From contig JAPLTF010000096.1 in NCBI GenBank assembly GCA_026398275.1, positions 1-34,157 of the forward strand: a stretch of DNA of 34,157 nt. The letters are read 5' to 3'. Each line of letters starts with the position of its first letter. The stretch's first letter is position 1. Below the pieces are notes generated by a model, which had not been told where the DNA came from, did no database searches, and saw only the letters and a program-made list of their open reading frames with translations. The translations under genes were made by a program, and so were the position numbers. This document shows, piece after piece, positions 16,880 through 24,532 of this stretch. The stretch comes from Verrucomicrobiota bacterium (GTDB lineage Bacteria > Verrucomicrobiota > Verrucomicrobiia > Chthoniobacterales > Terrimicrobiaceae).

Positions 16880-18168
16880 ACTCCGGGGGCTATGAGAGCG
16901 CACGGCATGGCAATGTCGTGAACGAAGCGCTTATCGGGCGGCTGTCCGAGATCGAGATCCAGGCGAGGCTCTTCGCCGGCGAATATGGCACGCGGTGGAA
17001 GACGGTCTCCGGCCAGGGGGTCGAAGTTGTGCATTTCGGCCAATGGAACCGGGAGGCCGGACCGGATTTCAAAGACGCGCGATTCCGCTTCGGAGAGGAG
17101 GACGAATGCTCCGGGGATATCGAGGTCGATATGGATGCCCGCGATTGGGAGCGCCACGGGCATGCGACAAATCCTGCTTACGACGGCGTCCGCCTCCAGC
17201 TCTTTGTTCAGCAAATCCCTTCGGCCGCGTTCGCGCGGACATCGGACTTTCGGGAAGTTCCACAGGCGCACCTGCACATTGAGCCGCCAGCCCCTCCGCT
17301 CCTCCGCCATGTGCCGGGGGCCGTGTGCAGGGAATCCGCTCTGGTGATGGTTGAGGAGGCGGCGGAGTTCCGGCTGCGGACGAAGCGTGCCGCGCACGCG
17401 AGGGCCGTGACGCTCCACGGGCCAGAAACAGCGCTCTTCCATCTGCTTGCAACCGGCCTTGGCTACAAGAACAACAGCATTCCCTTCCTCCTCGCCGCCC
17501 AGCGCACCGGCCTGCGGACGGCGGCGGGACCGGATGGAGAGGCGCGACTGTTCGGCCTTTCGGGATTCCTGCAGCCGCCGACGTTTGACGATGCCAATCC
17601 CGCCACCAAGGACTACCTCCGGCCTCTCTGGGAAAAATGGTGGGGGGTTCGCGACGGCCTGGCCCGCCTTGTCCTCCCGCAGGGATTCTGGAAATTTTCA
17701 GGCATCCGTCCATCGAACCATCCTCACCGGAGGATGGGCGCACTGGCAGCCACGGCAGCGAATTTCCCCAAATTGCTCTCCGGCATCCGGACTGGTGGAA
17801 AGCGCGGCTTCGAGGATTTTTTTGATTCCCTCACCCATCCGTATTGGTCGCGGCATTGGAACCTCTCCGCAGCCAGACTCGAAGGGGAGATGGCGCTCGT
17901 CGGCCCGGACCGCGTGGGAGATCTTCTCATCAACGCTTTCTTTCCCTCGCTCCCGCTCGAAAAAGCTCGTGAAGAAATGATCGCGCTGCGGGGAGGAACT
18001 CCCAGCGGACGAATAAAAAAAGCCTCCGAGTGGCTCGTGGGCTCGGTGGATCCGCACCTCATGCGAACGGCCCGGCAGCAGCAGGGACTGCTCCAGTTGT
18101 TCGCGGACTTCGGCTCGCTGTCCGCACTGGAGGCCTGGGGAAAAATTCAATCCCGCTCGACGGGGTAG
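16876..18168 (+). CDS. DUF2851 family protein
   Basis: A 430-residue protein. Near the N-terminus it has VVHFGQWNREAGPDFKDARFRFG, followed by GDIEVDMDARDWERHGHATNPAYDGVRLQLF. This is the DUF2851 signature, with acidic and histidine residues recalling a PD-(D/E)XK nuclease core. That enzymatic reading is inference; the family is uncharacterised. The later part is helical (GLGYKNNSIPFLLAAQRTGL). No membrane segment or signal peptide is seen. Four-base overlap (ATGA) with the TIGR03790 gene implies coupled translation, which is puzzling because that protein is exported and this one is not. It ends 23 bp before the first pilT-like gene. Confidence 0.85.
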   Translation: MNSGGYESARHGNVVNEALIGRLSEIEIQARLFAGEYGTRWKTVSGQGVEVVHFGQWNREAGPDFKDARFRFGEEDECSGDIEVDMDARDWERHGHATNPAYDGVRLQLFVQQIPSAAFARTSDFREVPQAHLHIEPPAPPLLRHVPGAVCRESALVMVEEAAEFRLRTKRAAHARAVTLHGPETALFHLLATGLGYKNNSIPFLLAAQRTGLRTAAGPDGEARLFGLSGFLQPPTFDDANPATKDYLRPLWEKWWGVRDGLARLVLPQGFWKFSGIRPSNHPHRRMGALAATAANFPKLLSGIRTGGKRGFEDFFDSLTHPYWSRHWNLSAARLEGEMALVGPDRVGDLLINAFFPSLPLEKAREEMIALRGGTPSGRIKKASEWLVGSVDPHLMRTARQQQGLLQLFADFGSLSALEAWGKIQSRSTG

Positions 18169-18191
18169 GGCCACTCCGTTAATATCCAGAC

Positions 18192-19268
18192 ATGATCTCC
18201 CCACTGATTGACGAAATTCTCCGCGCCGCCACGGCCAATGGGGTCTCGGATGTCATCCTTCGCTCTGGGCAGCCCGCAGTGTTCCGCATCGGCGGAGTGC
18301 TTACGGTGGTGGAGTCCGATCTTCCCGGCGAGCAGGATCTGGCCGCGCTGTGGGAGGCGTGCGGGTCGGAAGGCGGCGAGCTTGACCGGGACGCGAGTTT
18401 GACCACCGACGAAGGGGTTCGTTTTCGCGTCAATCTTCTCCGGCATCTCGGCGCGAAAGGGGCCGTGCTGCGGCGGATTCAGAACCAGATTCCCGAGATG
18501 GAGACCCTCTCGCTGCCATGCGAAATCCTCCGGGAGTGGGCGGGGCGGCCTTCCGGGATTGTGATCGTCTGCGGCCCGACGGGGTCCGGAAAATCCACCA
18601 CGCTGGCGGCCCTGCTGGAGTGGGTCAACGCGACGATGGCGCGCCACATCGTCACGATCGAGGATCCGGTGGAATATCTTTTCACCGACAAGATGTCGTT
18701 TTTCACACAGCGTGAGGTCGGCATCGACACGCCATCCTTTGCGGAGGGCTTGCGGCGTTCGCTGCGTCAGAATCCGGATATCATCTTTCTCGGGGAAATC
18801 CGGGACGCGCCCTCTGCGATCACCGCGATCCAGGCGGCGGAAACCGGCCATCTGGTCTTTGCGACCGTGCATGCCGCCGGCTGCGCGGATGTCGTGGCGC
18901 GGCTCGAGCTGCTCTTTCCTCCCGAAGAGCGGGAGTCGGTCCGCAAAACGCTCGCCGCCCAGCTTCACGGGGTCCTCTGCCAGCGGCTTCTCCCGGCGGT
19001 TTCCGGCAGCCGCGCGTTGCTCGCCGAGTATTTTTCCAACGAGGCCTCGTCCCGGCGACTGATCGTTGAGGGGCGGATGAACGAGCTCCATGATTTTATT
19101 TCGCGGGGGGATCCGCGGAGTGTGCGGTCCTTTGCGGATTCGCTGCTGCAGCTTGTCCGCGACGGGACTGTGGCCGAGGCGGTGGCTTTGGAAAATGCGG
19201 ACAACCCGCAGGAATTCGCGCGCTCGCTGCGCGGGATCAGTTCCTCGATGCAGGCGACCAGGAGATAA
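18192..19268 (+). CDS. PilT/PilU-like twitching motility ATPase
   Basis: A 358-residue secretion-type ATPase of the PilT group. The N-terminal PAS-like domain reads VSDVILRSGQPAVFRIGG. Walker A is CGPTGSGKSTT, the Asp box is VTIEDPVEYLF, and Walker B with the His box is IIFLGEIRDAPSAITAIQAAETGHLVFATVHAA. The motif AETGHLV is typical for PilT. The canonical retraction-specific C-terminal AIRE-like motif is not recognisable, so this copy may be the PilU-like partner. It acts at the cytoplasmic base of type IV pili and powers retraction. It lies 3 bp upstream of the second pilT. Confidence 0.9.
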   Translation: MISPLIDEILRAATANGVSDVILRSGQPAVFRIGGVLTVVESDLPGEQDLAALWEACGSEGGELDRDASLTTDEGVRFRVNLLRHLGAKGAVLRRIQNQIPEMETLSLPCEILREWAGRPSGIVIVCGPTGSGKSTTLAALLEWVNATMARHIVTIEDPVEYLFTDKMSFFTQREVGIDTPSFAEGLRRSLRQNPDIIFLGEIRDAPSAITAIQAAETGHLVFATVHAAGCADVVARLELLFPPEERESVRKTLAAQLHGVLCQRLLPAVSGSRALLAEYFSNEASSRRLIVEGRMNELHDFISRGDPRSVRSFADSLLQLVRDGTVAEAVALENADNPQEFARSLRGISSSMQATRR

Positions 19269-19271
19269 GAT

Positions 19272-20372
19272 ATGGAGAACAACCCGTTTGATTTGGTGGA
19301 CCTTCTGTCACGTGCAGTGGCAGCCGGTGCCTCCGACCTTCACCTTTGCGCCGACGCCCCCCCGATGGTGCGTATCAACGGCAGCCTTTCCCCGCTTGAG
19401 GACCGGGCGGTGACCGTGCAATTCTGCCGCGAGCTCATCACCGGGATCCTCACCGAGGCCCAGCGGGCAAGGCTCGAGGAGGAATGGGAGCTGGATTTCG
19501 CGCTGCAGGTCGAGGGGATCGGCCGCTTCCGCGCAAATGCCCACTACAGTCGCGGGGCCCTCGAGGCCGCATTCCGCTACATTCCCAATGTCATTCCGGA
19601 GCTGGGTCAGCTCGGGCACAGGCAAAGCATTTTTGAAATCTGCACCCTCCAGCGCGGTCTCGTGCTGGTGACCGGCATCACGGGCTCCGGAAAAAGCACG
19701 ACGATGGCCTCGATGATCCAGCAGATCAGCCGGCAGCTCAGCGGGGTGATCGTGACGGTCGAGGATCCGGTCGAGTATATCTTTCAAAATTCGAGAAGCG
19801 TGGTCAAGCAGCGGGAGATCGGAAGCGACACAAAATCGTTTTCCGAGGCGCTCCGCCACGCGCTCCGCCAGGATCCGGATGTCATTCTGGTCGGCGAGAT
19901 GCGCGACCCGGAAACGATCAGCGCGGCGATCACCGCCGCCGAGACCGGTCATCTTGTCATCGCGACCCTGCACACGATTGACGCGCCGAAGGCGATCGAC
20001 CGGATGGTTGATGCGTTTCCCGGCAGTCAGCAGCCGCAGATCGTGGCGCAGCTCGCCAACGCGCTCCAGGCCGTGATCTCGCAGCGGCTGATTCCCAAGG
20101 AAGATGGCTCCGGCCGGGTGCTCGCCACCGAGACGCTGGTGGCCAATGCCGGGGTGCAGGCATGCATCCGCGAGCGGCGCTGGGAGCAGCTCGTCGGCCT
20201 GATTGAAATTGGGGCCAAGGACGGCATGCATACGATCGACGAGGATCTCGCCGGGCTTTACCTGTCTTTGCAGATTTCGAAGGAACAGGCCGTCGCCAAC
20301 GCCCGAGACCGCGAACGCTTCGAGGCGCTCACCCGTGAGGTCACGATCAAAAAGAAGGGTCTTTTCGGATAG
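19272..20372 (+). CDS. pilT: Type IV pilus retraction ATPase PilT
   Basis: A 366-residue PilT. It starts ENNPFDLVDLLSRAVAAGASDLHL; Walker A is GITGSGKSTTMASM, the Asp box is VTVEDPVEYIF, and Walker B and the His box are VILVGEMRDPETISAAITAAETGHLVIATLHT. The C-terminal region has VANAGVQACIRE, matching the PilT AIRE motif, and GMHTIDEDL, matching the GMQTFDQ-type end. AGGAG lies 7 bases before ATG 19272. The match is better than for the upstream paralogue, so this is the probable main retraction motor. No other pilus genes are in the window. Confidence 0.94.
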   Translation: MENNPFDLVDLLSRAVAAGASDLHLCADAPPMVRINGSLSPLEDRAVTVQFCRELITGILTEAQRARLEEEWELDFALQVEGIGRFRANAHYSRGALEAAFRYIPNVIPELGQLGHRQSIFEICTLQRGLVLVTGITGSGKSTTMASMIQQISRQLSGVIVTVEDPVEYIFQNSRSVVKQREIGSDTKSFSEALRHALRQDPDVILVGEMRDPETISAAITAAETGHLVIATLHTIDAPKAIDRMVDAFPGSQQPQIVAQLANALQAVISQRLIPKEDGSGRVLATETLVANAGVQACIRERRWEQLVGLIEIGAKDGMHTIDEDLAGLYLSLQISKEQAVANARDRERFEALTREVTIKKKGLFG

Positions 20373-20479
20373 CAGGCGGGCCGGAGGCGTAAACGTGGGG
20401 CCGGTTCATTGTCCGCATTCCCGCCGGATTGGTTCTTCCACCCTTGCGTAGGCGACATCCCGAACCTACACAAAGGTTC

Positions 20480-21709
20480 ATGCCCCATTCGAACATCAGC
20501 GTTTCCGCCAGCAGAGCTTTCGTGGAAGTCTTCGAACTGCCCCCGACGGGTTCGGGGCCGCTTGACGGAATGCGTTTTGCGATCAAGGACCTGATCGATG
20601 TCGCCGGATGGAAGACGGGGTCCGGCAATCCCTCTTGGTGCGACTCGCACCCTCCCGCAGTAGTCCACGCGGTTTGCGTCGAGCAGATGCTCAAGGCCGG
20701 GGCGACGGGCGTTGGCAAGACGGTGACCGATGAGTTGGCGTTCGGTTTGCTGGGACACAACGACTTCCTTGGGACGCCGCTCAATCCCCGCGCGCCCGAC
20801 CGCCTGCCGGGCGGCTCCTCCAGCGGGTCGGCTTCTGCCGTGGCGTGCGGGCTGGCGGATTTTGCCCTCGGCACCGACACGGGCGGATCCGTCCGCGTGC
20901 CCGCGAGCAACTGCGGCATCCACGGCTTCCGCCCTTCGCACGGCTTTGTCTCGGTGGCCGGCGTCAACCCGCTGGCTCCGGGCTTCGACACGGTGGGAAT
21001 CCTGGCCGCTGACGCGGACGTCCTCGCCCGGGTCGCCGTTTGTCTGCTGGCTTGCGGCCCGGCACCGCAGGCGGAACCGGCCTCCGTGCGCCTGGTGCTG
21101 GAGGCCTTCGAGCTTTGCGACCCGGAGGTGCGCGAGGCGCTCGGCGGCGCGGTGCGCCGCCTGCGGGAATGCTTCGGGTCTCGGGTCGCAGAAGTTTCGC
21201 TGCGTGACGTGGTCGGTGACGAGGCCGGCGGGGAGATGGCTGCCTGGCGCGAGACGTATTGCGTTCTCCAATGGGCTGAGATCAAGAGCTCTCTCGGCGC
21301 ATGGATCGCCGCGGCCCGGCCGGCATTCGGTGCCGCCACGGCGGCGAGTTTTGCCCTCACCGATCAGCTGGACCGGGGCCGCGTTGCCGAAGCCGTCGGG
21401 CGCCGGGAAAGTTGGTTCCGCAGGCTCAGGCGGGCTCTGGGCCCGGCCGACATGCTCTGCCTGCCAAGCGTGCCGGCCCTTCCACCGCTCCGGGATGACC
21501 CCCTGCCCGTTCGTTCGCCCGGCAGTGGAGGCGCCAGTTCCTACTATCCGCGCACCCTCGCCCTGACCAGCATAGCTGGCATCGGGCGGCTCCCGCAGGT
21601 CTCGCTGCCCATGGGTCAGGTCGGCGGCGTGCCGGTCGGCCTGTCGCTCGTCGCGGGACACGGACAGGATGCGTTTCTGCTCGAAGTCGCCCGTCGCCTG
21701 AACTCCTGA
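20480..21709 (+). CDS. Amidase signature family enzyme
   Basis: A 409-residue amidase from ATG 20480, with AAAGG 5 bases upstream. The Ser-cisSer-Lys triad is K36 in AIKDLIDV, the cis-serine in PGGSSSGSA (S113-S115) and the nucleophile S137 in GTDTGGSVRVPAS, followed by GIHGFRPSHG. All three catalytic residues are present. The protein is shorter than GatA (about 480) and lacks gatB or gatC nearby, so it is more likely a stand-alone amide hydrolase than the tRNA amidotransferase subunit. The substrate is unknown. It is the last chromosomal gene before the mobile element. Confidence 0.92.
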   Translation: MPHSNISVSASRAFVEVFELPPTGSGPLDGMRFAIKDLIDVAGWKTGSGNPSWCDSHPPAVVHAVCVEQMLKAGATGVGKTVTDELAFGLLGHNDFLGTPLNPRAPDRLPGGSSSGSASAVACGLADFALGTDTGGSVRVPASNCGIHGFRPSHGFVSVAGVNPLAPGFDTVGILAADADVLARVAVCLLACGPAPQAEPASVRLVLEAFELCDPEVREALGGAVRRLRECFGSRVAEVSLRDVVGDEAGGEMAAWRETYCVLQWAEIKSSLGAWIAAARPAFGAATAASFALTDQLDRGRVAEAVGRRESWFRRLRRALGPADMLCLPSVPALPPLRDDPLPVRSPGSGGASSYYPRTLALTSIAGIGRLPQVSLPMGQVGGVPVGLSLVAGHGQDAFLLEVARRLNS

Positions 21710-21734
21710 AAAGGGGGGGAGCCAGCGGAGGAAA

Positions 21735-21751
21735 TGGCTCCTGAGGTAGGA
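21735..21751 (-). other. tRNA 3'-end remnant, candidate att core, copy 1
   Basis: TGGCTCCTGAGGTAGGA read on the minus strand gives TCCTACCTCAGGAGCCA. This fits the end of a tRNA: the 3' T-stem strand CCTAC, a 7-base acceptor strand CTCAGGA, discriminator G and CCA. No tRNA body follows, so it is a remnant such as site-specific integration at a tRNA 3' end leaves behind. A GGAGCCA/TGGCTCC inverted repeat overlaps its left end (from 21719). Confidence 0.5.
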
Positions 21752-21755
21752 TTAT

Positions 21756-21774
21756 CCCCGCGGCAAGCGCGGGG
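21756..21774. repeat. Hairpin between the tRNA-end copies
   Basis: CCCCGCG (21756-21762) and CGCGGGG (21768-21774) form a perfect 7-bp stem with a 5-base loop. No T-run follows, so it is not a typical terminator of the amidase gene. Confidence 0.5.
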
Positions 21775-21810
21775 CTCTGCGAGTCTGTGTGCTTCGCAAC
21801 TCTTGGGAAG

Positions 21811-21869
21811 GCGCTATCGCGCTGGCAGTCGAACTGCGTTCTCGTCATTCTACTGGAGCGCTATCGCGC
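21811..21869. repeat. Two copies of GCGCTATCGCGC
   Basis: The 12-mer GCGCTATCGCGC, itself a GCGC-TATC-GCGC hairpin, occurs at 21811-21822 and 21858-21869, between the two tRNA-end copies. It may be a recombinase arm site or a dispersed repeat. Confidence 0.45.
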
Positions 21870-21889
21870 ATCGCCAAATCCGCTGGATT

Positions 21890-21906
21890 TGGCTCCTGAG
21901 GTAGGA
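21890..21906 (-). other. tRNA 3'-end remnant, candidate att core, copy 2
   Basis: This is an exact second copy of the 17-mer, 155 bp further on. Here the match extends on the minus strand into CGAGT, the end of a T-loop of form TTCGAGT, strengthening the tRNA reading. The next bases (CCCG) no longer fit a tRNA. Two adjacent copies suggest successive integrations or a small nested insertion of about 155 bp. Confidence 0.5.
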
Positions 21907-22224
21907 CTCGGGCGTATATCTCGCTTATTTACAGATAAATATAACGAGTTTTACCCTGTTGGCAAGCGCTAATCACGCCTACTTTCCTACCACTCAAACG
22001 AACGCTTTCACTACAATCTGCTGGCAATTTTGCTGGCAGTTTGACCCTCATCTTTCAGTCCGGCCAATAAGCAGATCCTTGATTGCTCCACGTGTCTTTG
22101 GGAGAATCTGCCAACAGTTCTCAAATCCTCTATTCTCGCCATCGTTTCATCAAAGGGATAATTTCTCTCCGACAGGTTCAAAAACTGCATGAGATAACAT
22201 CATTTATGGACAGTAACTTTATTA
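21907..22224. other. Lower-G+C intergenic stretch at element left end
   Basis: About 320 bp without a convincing gene. Base composition drops markedly compared with the amidase gene. Open frames here start at non-ATG codons and have no recognisable product. It contains the tandem 12-mer at 22019-22042. At this position many integrative elements carry an integrase or excisionase; none is seen. Confidence 0.5.
22019..22042. repeat. Tandem 12-bp direct repeat
   Basis: TGCTGGCAATTT is followed directly by TGCTGGCAGTTT (11 of 12 identical), in the gene-poor left end of the element. It could be a protein-binding iteron or simple slippage. Confidence 0.5.
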
Positions 22225-23310
22225 TTGTTATCGTCCGTGATTCACGTTACATTCACTCCGTTGAAAGCACTTTTTGAAAAGCACTTGGTAGAATACCTTG
22301 ATCGGGTAACGGGATTGAAAATCACTTTTTCTCCGTGTTCCCTATCCAAGCTGCCTTTCTTTTTACGCGGGCGATATGATCTGACTGCTGGGGAATTTTT
22401 CGGGCAAAAGCTGCTGTTTTTTTCTCCCCGCAGTGATTTTGACGATTGGACGCCTTCGGTAATCCAGAATGATCGTCGGCAACTGGAAGAGATTTCCCAT
22501 CTTTCTCCTGTGTTTGTCAACGAACGCATTCCGTCGAATCAAAGAGAGCGTTTCATTCGACTGCGGCTCCCGTTTATCGTGCCGGGGACACAACTGTATT
22601 TGCCCGACCTCTTGATGGATTTGCGCGAACACTTTGTCGGCCAGCGAGCCAGCCCTGGCGAATTATTGAGCCCTTCGGCGCAACACCTTTTCCTGATGGC
22701 CGCTGAACAACGCGTCGGCCGTTTCGACAATGCCCAAGCGCTGGCGCAAAAGATCAACTATTCCGCCATGACGGTTGGCCGGGCAATGGGCGAATTGGAA
22801 GTGGCTGGCCTGGCGCGGATCGCCCGCAGTGGAAAGACCAAGGCTCTCATTTTCGGGACCGAAAATGAGCCCGTGCAATGGCGAACACTATGGGAACGTG
22901 CCCTACCCCTCCTGCGTTCCCCCGTGCGACGGGCGTTCCCGCTTTATGAATGTCCATCCCATCTGACCGCGCCAGCAAGATTGGGTGGAATCAGTGCTCT
23001 TGCCCGCTACTCCATGCTCAACGATCCGAAGATTGAAACATGGGTGGTCGGTTCAGAATGGTATCGTGGAAATGCCGTTGCATTTGAAGGGGCCGAGGCT
23101 CCCGGGCCAGACTGGGGCAACGAAAGCCTCGAAATCTGGAGTTATGATCCCGGCCTTTCAGGGACTTCCGAAAGCTCGTGGATACGTGGTGAGTATGCCG
23201 CTCGCGGTGGGATTGTAGACCGACTTTCGCTCTATCTCGCCCTGCGCGGATCCAATGATGAGCGGGTGGAACAGGCGTTGGAAAAAATGATCGGAGACAT
23301 CACGTGGTAA
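22225..23310 (+). CDS. Winged-helix (MarR-like) regulator paired with a nucleotidyltransferase
   Basis: Up to 361 residues from TTG 22225; a TTG at 22261 (KALFEKHLVEYLD) is an equally good start, and no ATG or strong ribosome site is near. Residues about 150-205 form a winged helix: QHLFLMAAEQRVGRFDNAQALAQKINYSAMTVGRAMGELEVAGLARIARSGKTKALIF. The N-terminal part (LPFFLRGRYDLTAGEFFGQKLLFFSP) is a domain I recall in regulators beside nucleotidyltransferases. It overlaps the next gene by 7 bases and is probably the antitoxin and repressor of an AbiE-like module, on analogy with AbiEi. A chromosomal regulator role is the alternative. Confidence 0.65.
   Translation: MLSSVIHVTFTPLKALFEKHLVEYLDRVTGLKITFSPCSLSKLPFFLRGRYDLTAGEFFGQKLLFFSPRSDFDDWTPSVIQNDRRQLEEISHLSPVFVNERIPSNQRERFIRLRLPFIVPGTQLYLPDLLMDLREHFVGQRASPGELLSPSAQHLFLMAAEQRVGRFDNAQALAQKINYSAMTVGRAMGELEVAGLARIARSGKTKALIFGTENEPVQWRTLWERALPLLRSPVRRAFPLYECPSHLTAPARLGGISALARYSMLNDPKIETWVVGSEWYRGNAVAFEGAEAPGPDWGNESLEIWSYDPGLSGTSESSWIRGEYAARGGIVDRLSLYLALRGSNDERVEQALEKMIGDITW
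22236..22246. promoter_or_regulatory. Palindrome CGTGATTCACG at the regulator start, candidate operator
   Basis: This perfect 5-bp-arm palindrome with a one-base centre lies at the 5' end of the winged-helix gene. It would suit autoregulation by the encoded DNA-binding protein. It falls inside the coding region if translation starts at TTG 22225, and just upstream if TTG 22261 is used. Confidence 0.3.
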
Positions 23311-24062
23311 AGGGCCTCGAAATCTTTCGCGATTACTTCGTCGAATACGCGGAGAATTACGTTCTGATCGGCGGAACGGCTTGCGACTTGGCATTTTCCT
23401 TGGCCAGCCAGGAATTTCGCGTCACCAAGGATCTTGATATTGTTCTCGTCATCGAAGCCATGAACGAAAGGTTTGCCAGAACGTTTTGGTCCTTCGTCAA
23501 AGATGGCGGCTACAAACACCGGAGGCGCGGTGAGGATGGAGAAATGCAGTTCTATCGGTTTTCGGAGCCCGACAACTCCACCTTTCCGATTCAGTTGGAA
23601 CTCTTTTCCAAAAAACCTGACCTGTTAACGCCTTTGGCTGACGGTCCGCTGACGCCGATTCCGATTGGCGGGGAAGGTTCGAGTTTGTCCGCGATTTTAC
23701 TGGGTGAAGACTACTACGGACTGATCCGACAGGAGCGCGCCATCCGCGAGGGCGTCAGTTTCCTCAAACCAGAAGCCCTGATCCCTTTGAAGGCAGCGGC
23801 CTGGCTTGATTTAACAAGGCGGAAAAGCGCTGGCGAAATCGTTGACTCCAAAGACATCCAGAAACACAGGAGGGACGTTTTTCGACTCTTCACCTTGCTG
23901 ACGGCAGACACCCGTATCGTGCTATCTCCGACGATTCAAAACGACCTTCGGGGGTTCGTGGAAGCGATGCGCACGACCCCACCTGACTTGCTGGCACTGA
24001 ACATACGGGGCATTTCGGCTGAAGAAATGTTGGCGGCGCTCGCTCAAATCTACAGCCTTTGA
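23304..24062 (+). CDS. AbiEii-like nucleotidyltransferase, candidate toxin
   Basis: A 252-residue protein from GTG 23304, overlapping the regulator's stop. It has the nucleotidyltransferase signature GG at 23-24 (VLIGGTACDLAF) and DLD at 43-45 (TKDLDIVLVI), with a possible third carboxylate in IQLELFSK. LKPEALIPLKAAAWLDLTRRKS and the later DIQKHRRDVFRL resemble the AbiEii core K...K-H-x-D segment. The family transfers nucleotides to RNA or protein acceptors. The pairing with a winged-helix protein supports a type IV-like toxin-antitoxin module, distinct from the AbiE pair at 32-34 kb. The substrate is unknown. Confidence 0.72.
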   Translation: MVKGLEIFRDYFVEYAENYVLIGGTACDLAFSLASQEFRVTKDLDIVLVIEAMNERFARTFWSFVKDGGYKHRRRGEDGEMQFYRFSEPDNSTFPIQLELFSKKPDLLTPLADGPLTPIPIGGEGSSLSAILLGEDYYGLIRQERAIREGVSFLKPEALIPLKAAAWLDLTRRKSAGEIVDSKDIQKHRRDVFRLFTLLTADTRIVLSPTIQNDLRGFVEAMRTTPPDLLALNIRGISAEEMLAALAQIYSL

Positions 24063-24167
24063 ATCTCGATTTGAACGCGCGATGCCAGAATCGTCGCCCT
24101 GGATTCAGCAGGGCCACAGTCTGGCTAAAGGATGCGCGGTTGCGGGCATTCCGACTTTCATAAATCA

Positions 24168-24183
24168 GCTCCCAACTGGGAGC
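24168..24183. promoter_or_regulatory. Inverted repeat upstream of the element operon, candidate operator
   Basis: GCTCCCA and TGGGAGC flank a 2-base centre (AC), giving a perfect 7-bp palindrome in the 155-bp gap before the small gene at 24218. The AT-rich TTCATAAAT directly upstream (about 24158-24165) may be part of a promoter. The short spacer suits a dimeric helix-turn-helix protein. Confidence 0.4.
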
Positions 24184-24200
24184 AGGCAGTGCGTTTTTAT

Positions 24201-24215
24201 CCGCCAGAGTGGCGG
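24201..24215. promoter_or_regulatory. Inverted repeat over the ribosome binding region of the operon's first gene
   Basis: CCGCCA and TGGCGG with a GAG centre end 2 bases before ATG 24218 and include the G-rich stretch that would serve as ribosome binding site. It could be an operator or an RNA hairpin that hides the site. Confidence 0.4.
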
Positions 24216-24217
24216 GG

Positions 24218-24532
24218 ATGAAAGCACACATACATCCCGAAAACGACATCCGCCACTCCGACCGCCGTCACCCGGTGGACTTCCTTGAACCCCTCCCGAC
24301 ACCCGATGATCAGCTTCACCGCATTTGTGAAGTCCTGAGCCGGACTTTCGGCTGGGTGGCTGCGGCGGACACCGTTGAACAAAAAGGACTCCGGGCTTCC
24401 GTGGTTCTCTACTGCGTCAGGGCCGACTTGCTTGGCACGGACACCCTGGAGGAACTCGGGGCAACGGCTGGAATGCCACAAGCTGTGGTTGACGAGCTTG
24501 TGTCCGATTTCTGCCACACCATCGGCTGGTGA
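24218..24532 (+). CDS. Hypothetical protein, first gene of the element operon
   Basis: A 104-residue protein from ATG 24218 (GGCGGGG lies directly upstream). No known domain is recognised. The N-terminus is rich in His, Asp and Arg; the remainder is helical and acidic (QLHRICEVLSRTFGWVAAADTVEQKG and LGTDTLEELGATAGMPQAVVDELVSDF). The last part, with a short helix-turn-helix-like spacing (LEELGATAGMPQAVVDEL), could bind DNA, but this is weak. The stop overlaps the Toprim gene's ATG (TGATG), so they are co-translated. Confidence 0.6.
   Translation: MKAHIHPENDIRHSDRRHPVDFLEPLPTPDDQLHRICEVLSRTFGWVAAADTVEQKGLRASVVLYCVRADLLGTDTLEELGATAGMPQAVVDELVSDFCHTIGW

Noticed and set aside
20480-21709. Amidase as gatA of the Glu-tRNA amidotransferase
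   Set aside because: Short for GatA and no gatB or gatC nearby; a general amidase is the safer call.
21735-21906. A complete tRNA gene at the element boundary
   Set aside because: Only the 3' T-stem and acceptor part is present; no anticodon arm or D arm follows on the minus strand.
21959-22192. 77-codon frame in the element's left end as a gene
   Set aside because: Non-ATG start, tandem-repeat content (CWQFCWQF from the 12-mer repeat) and no family resemblance.
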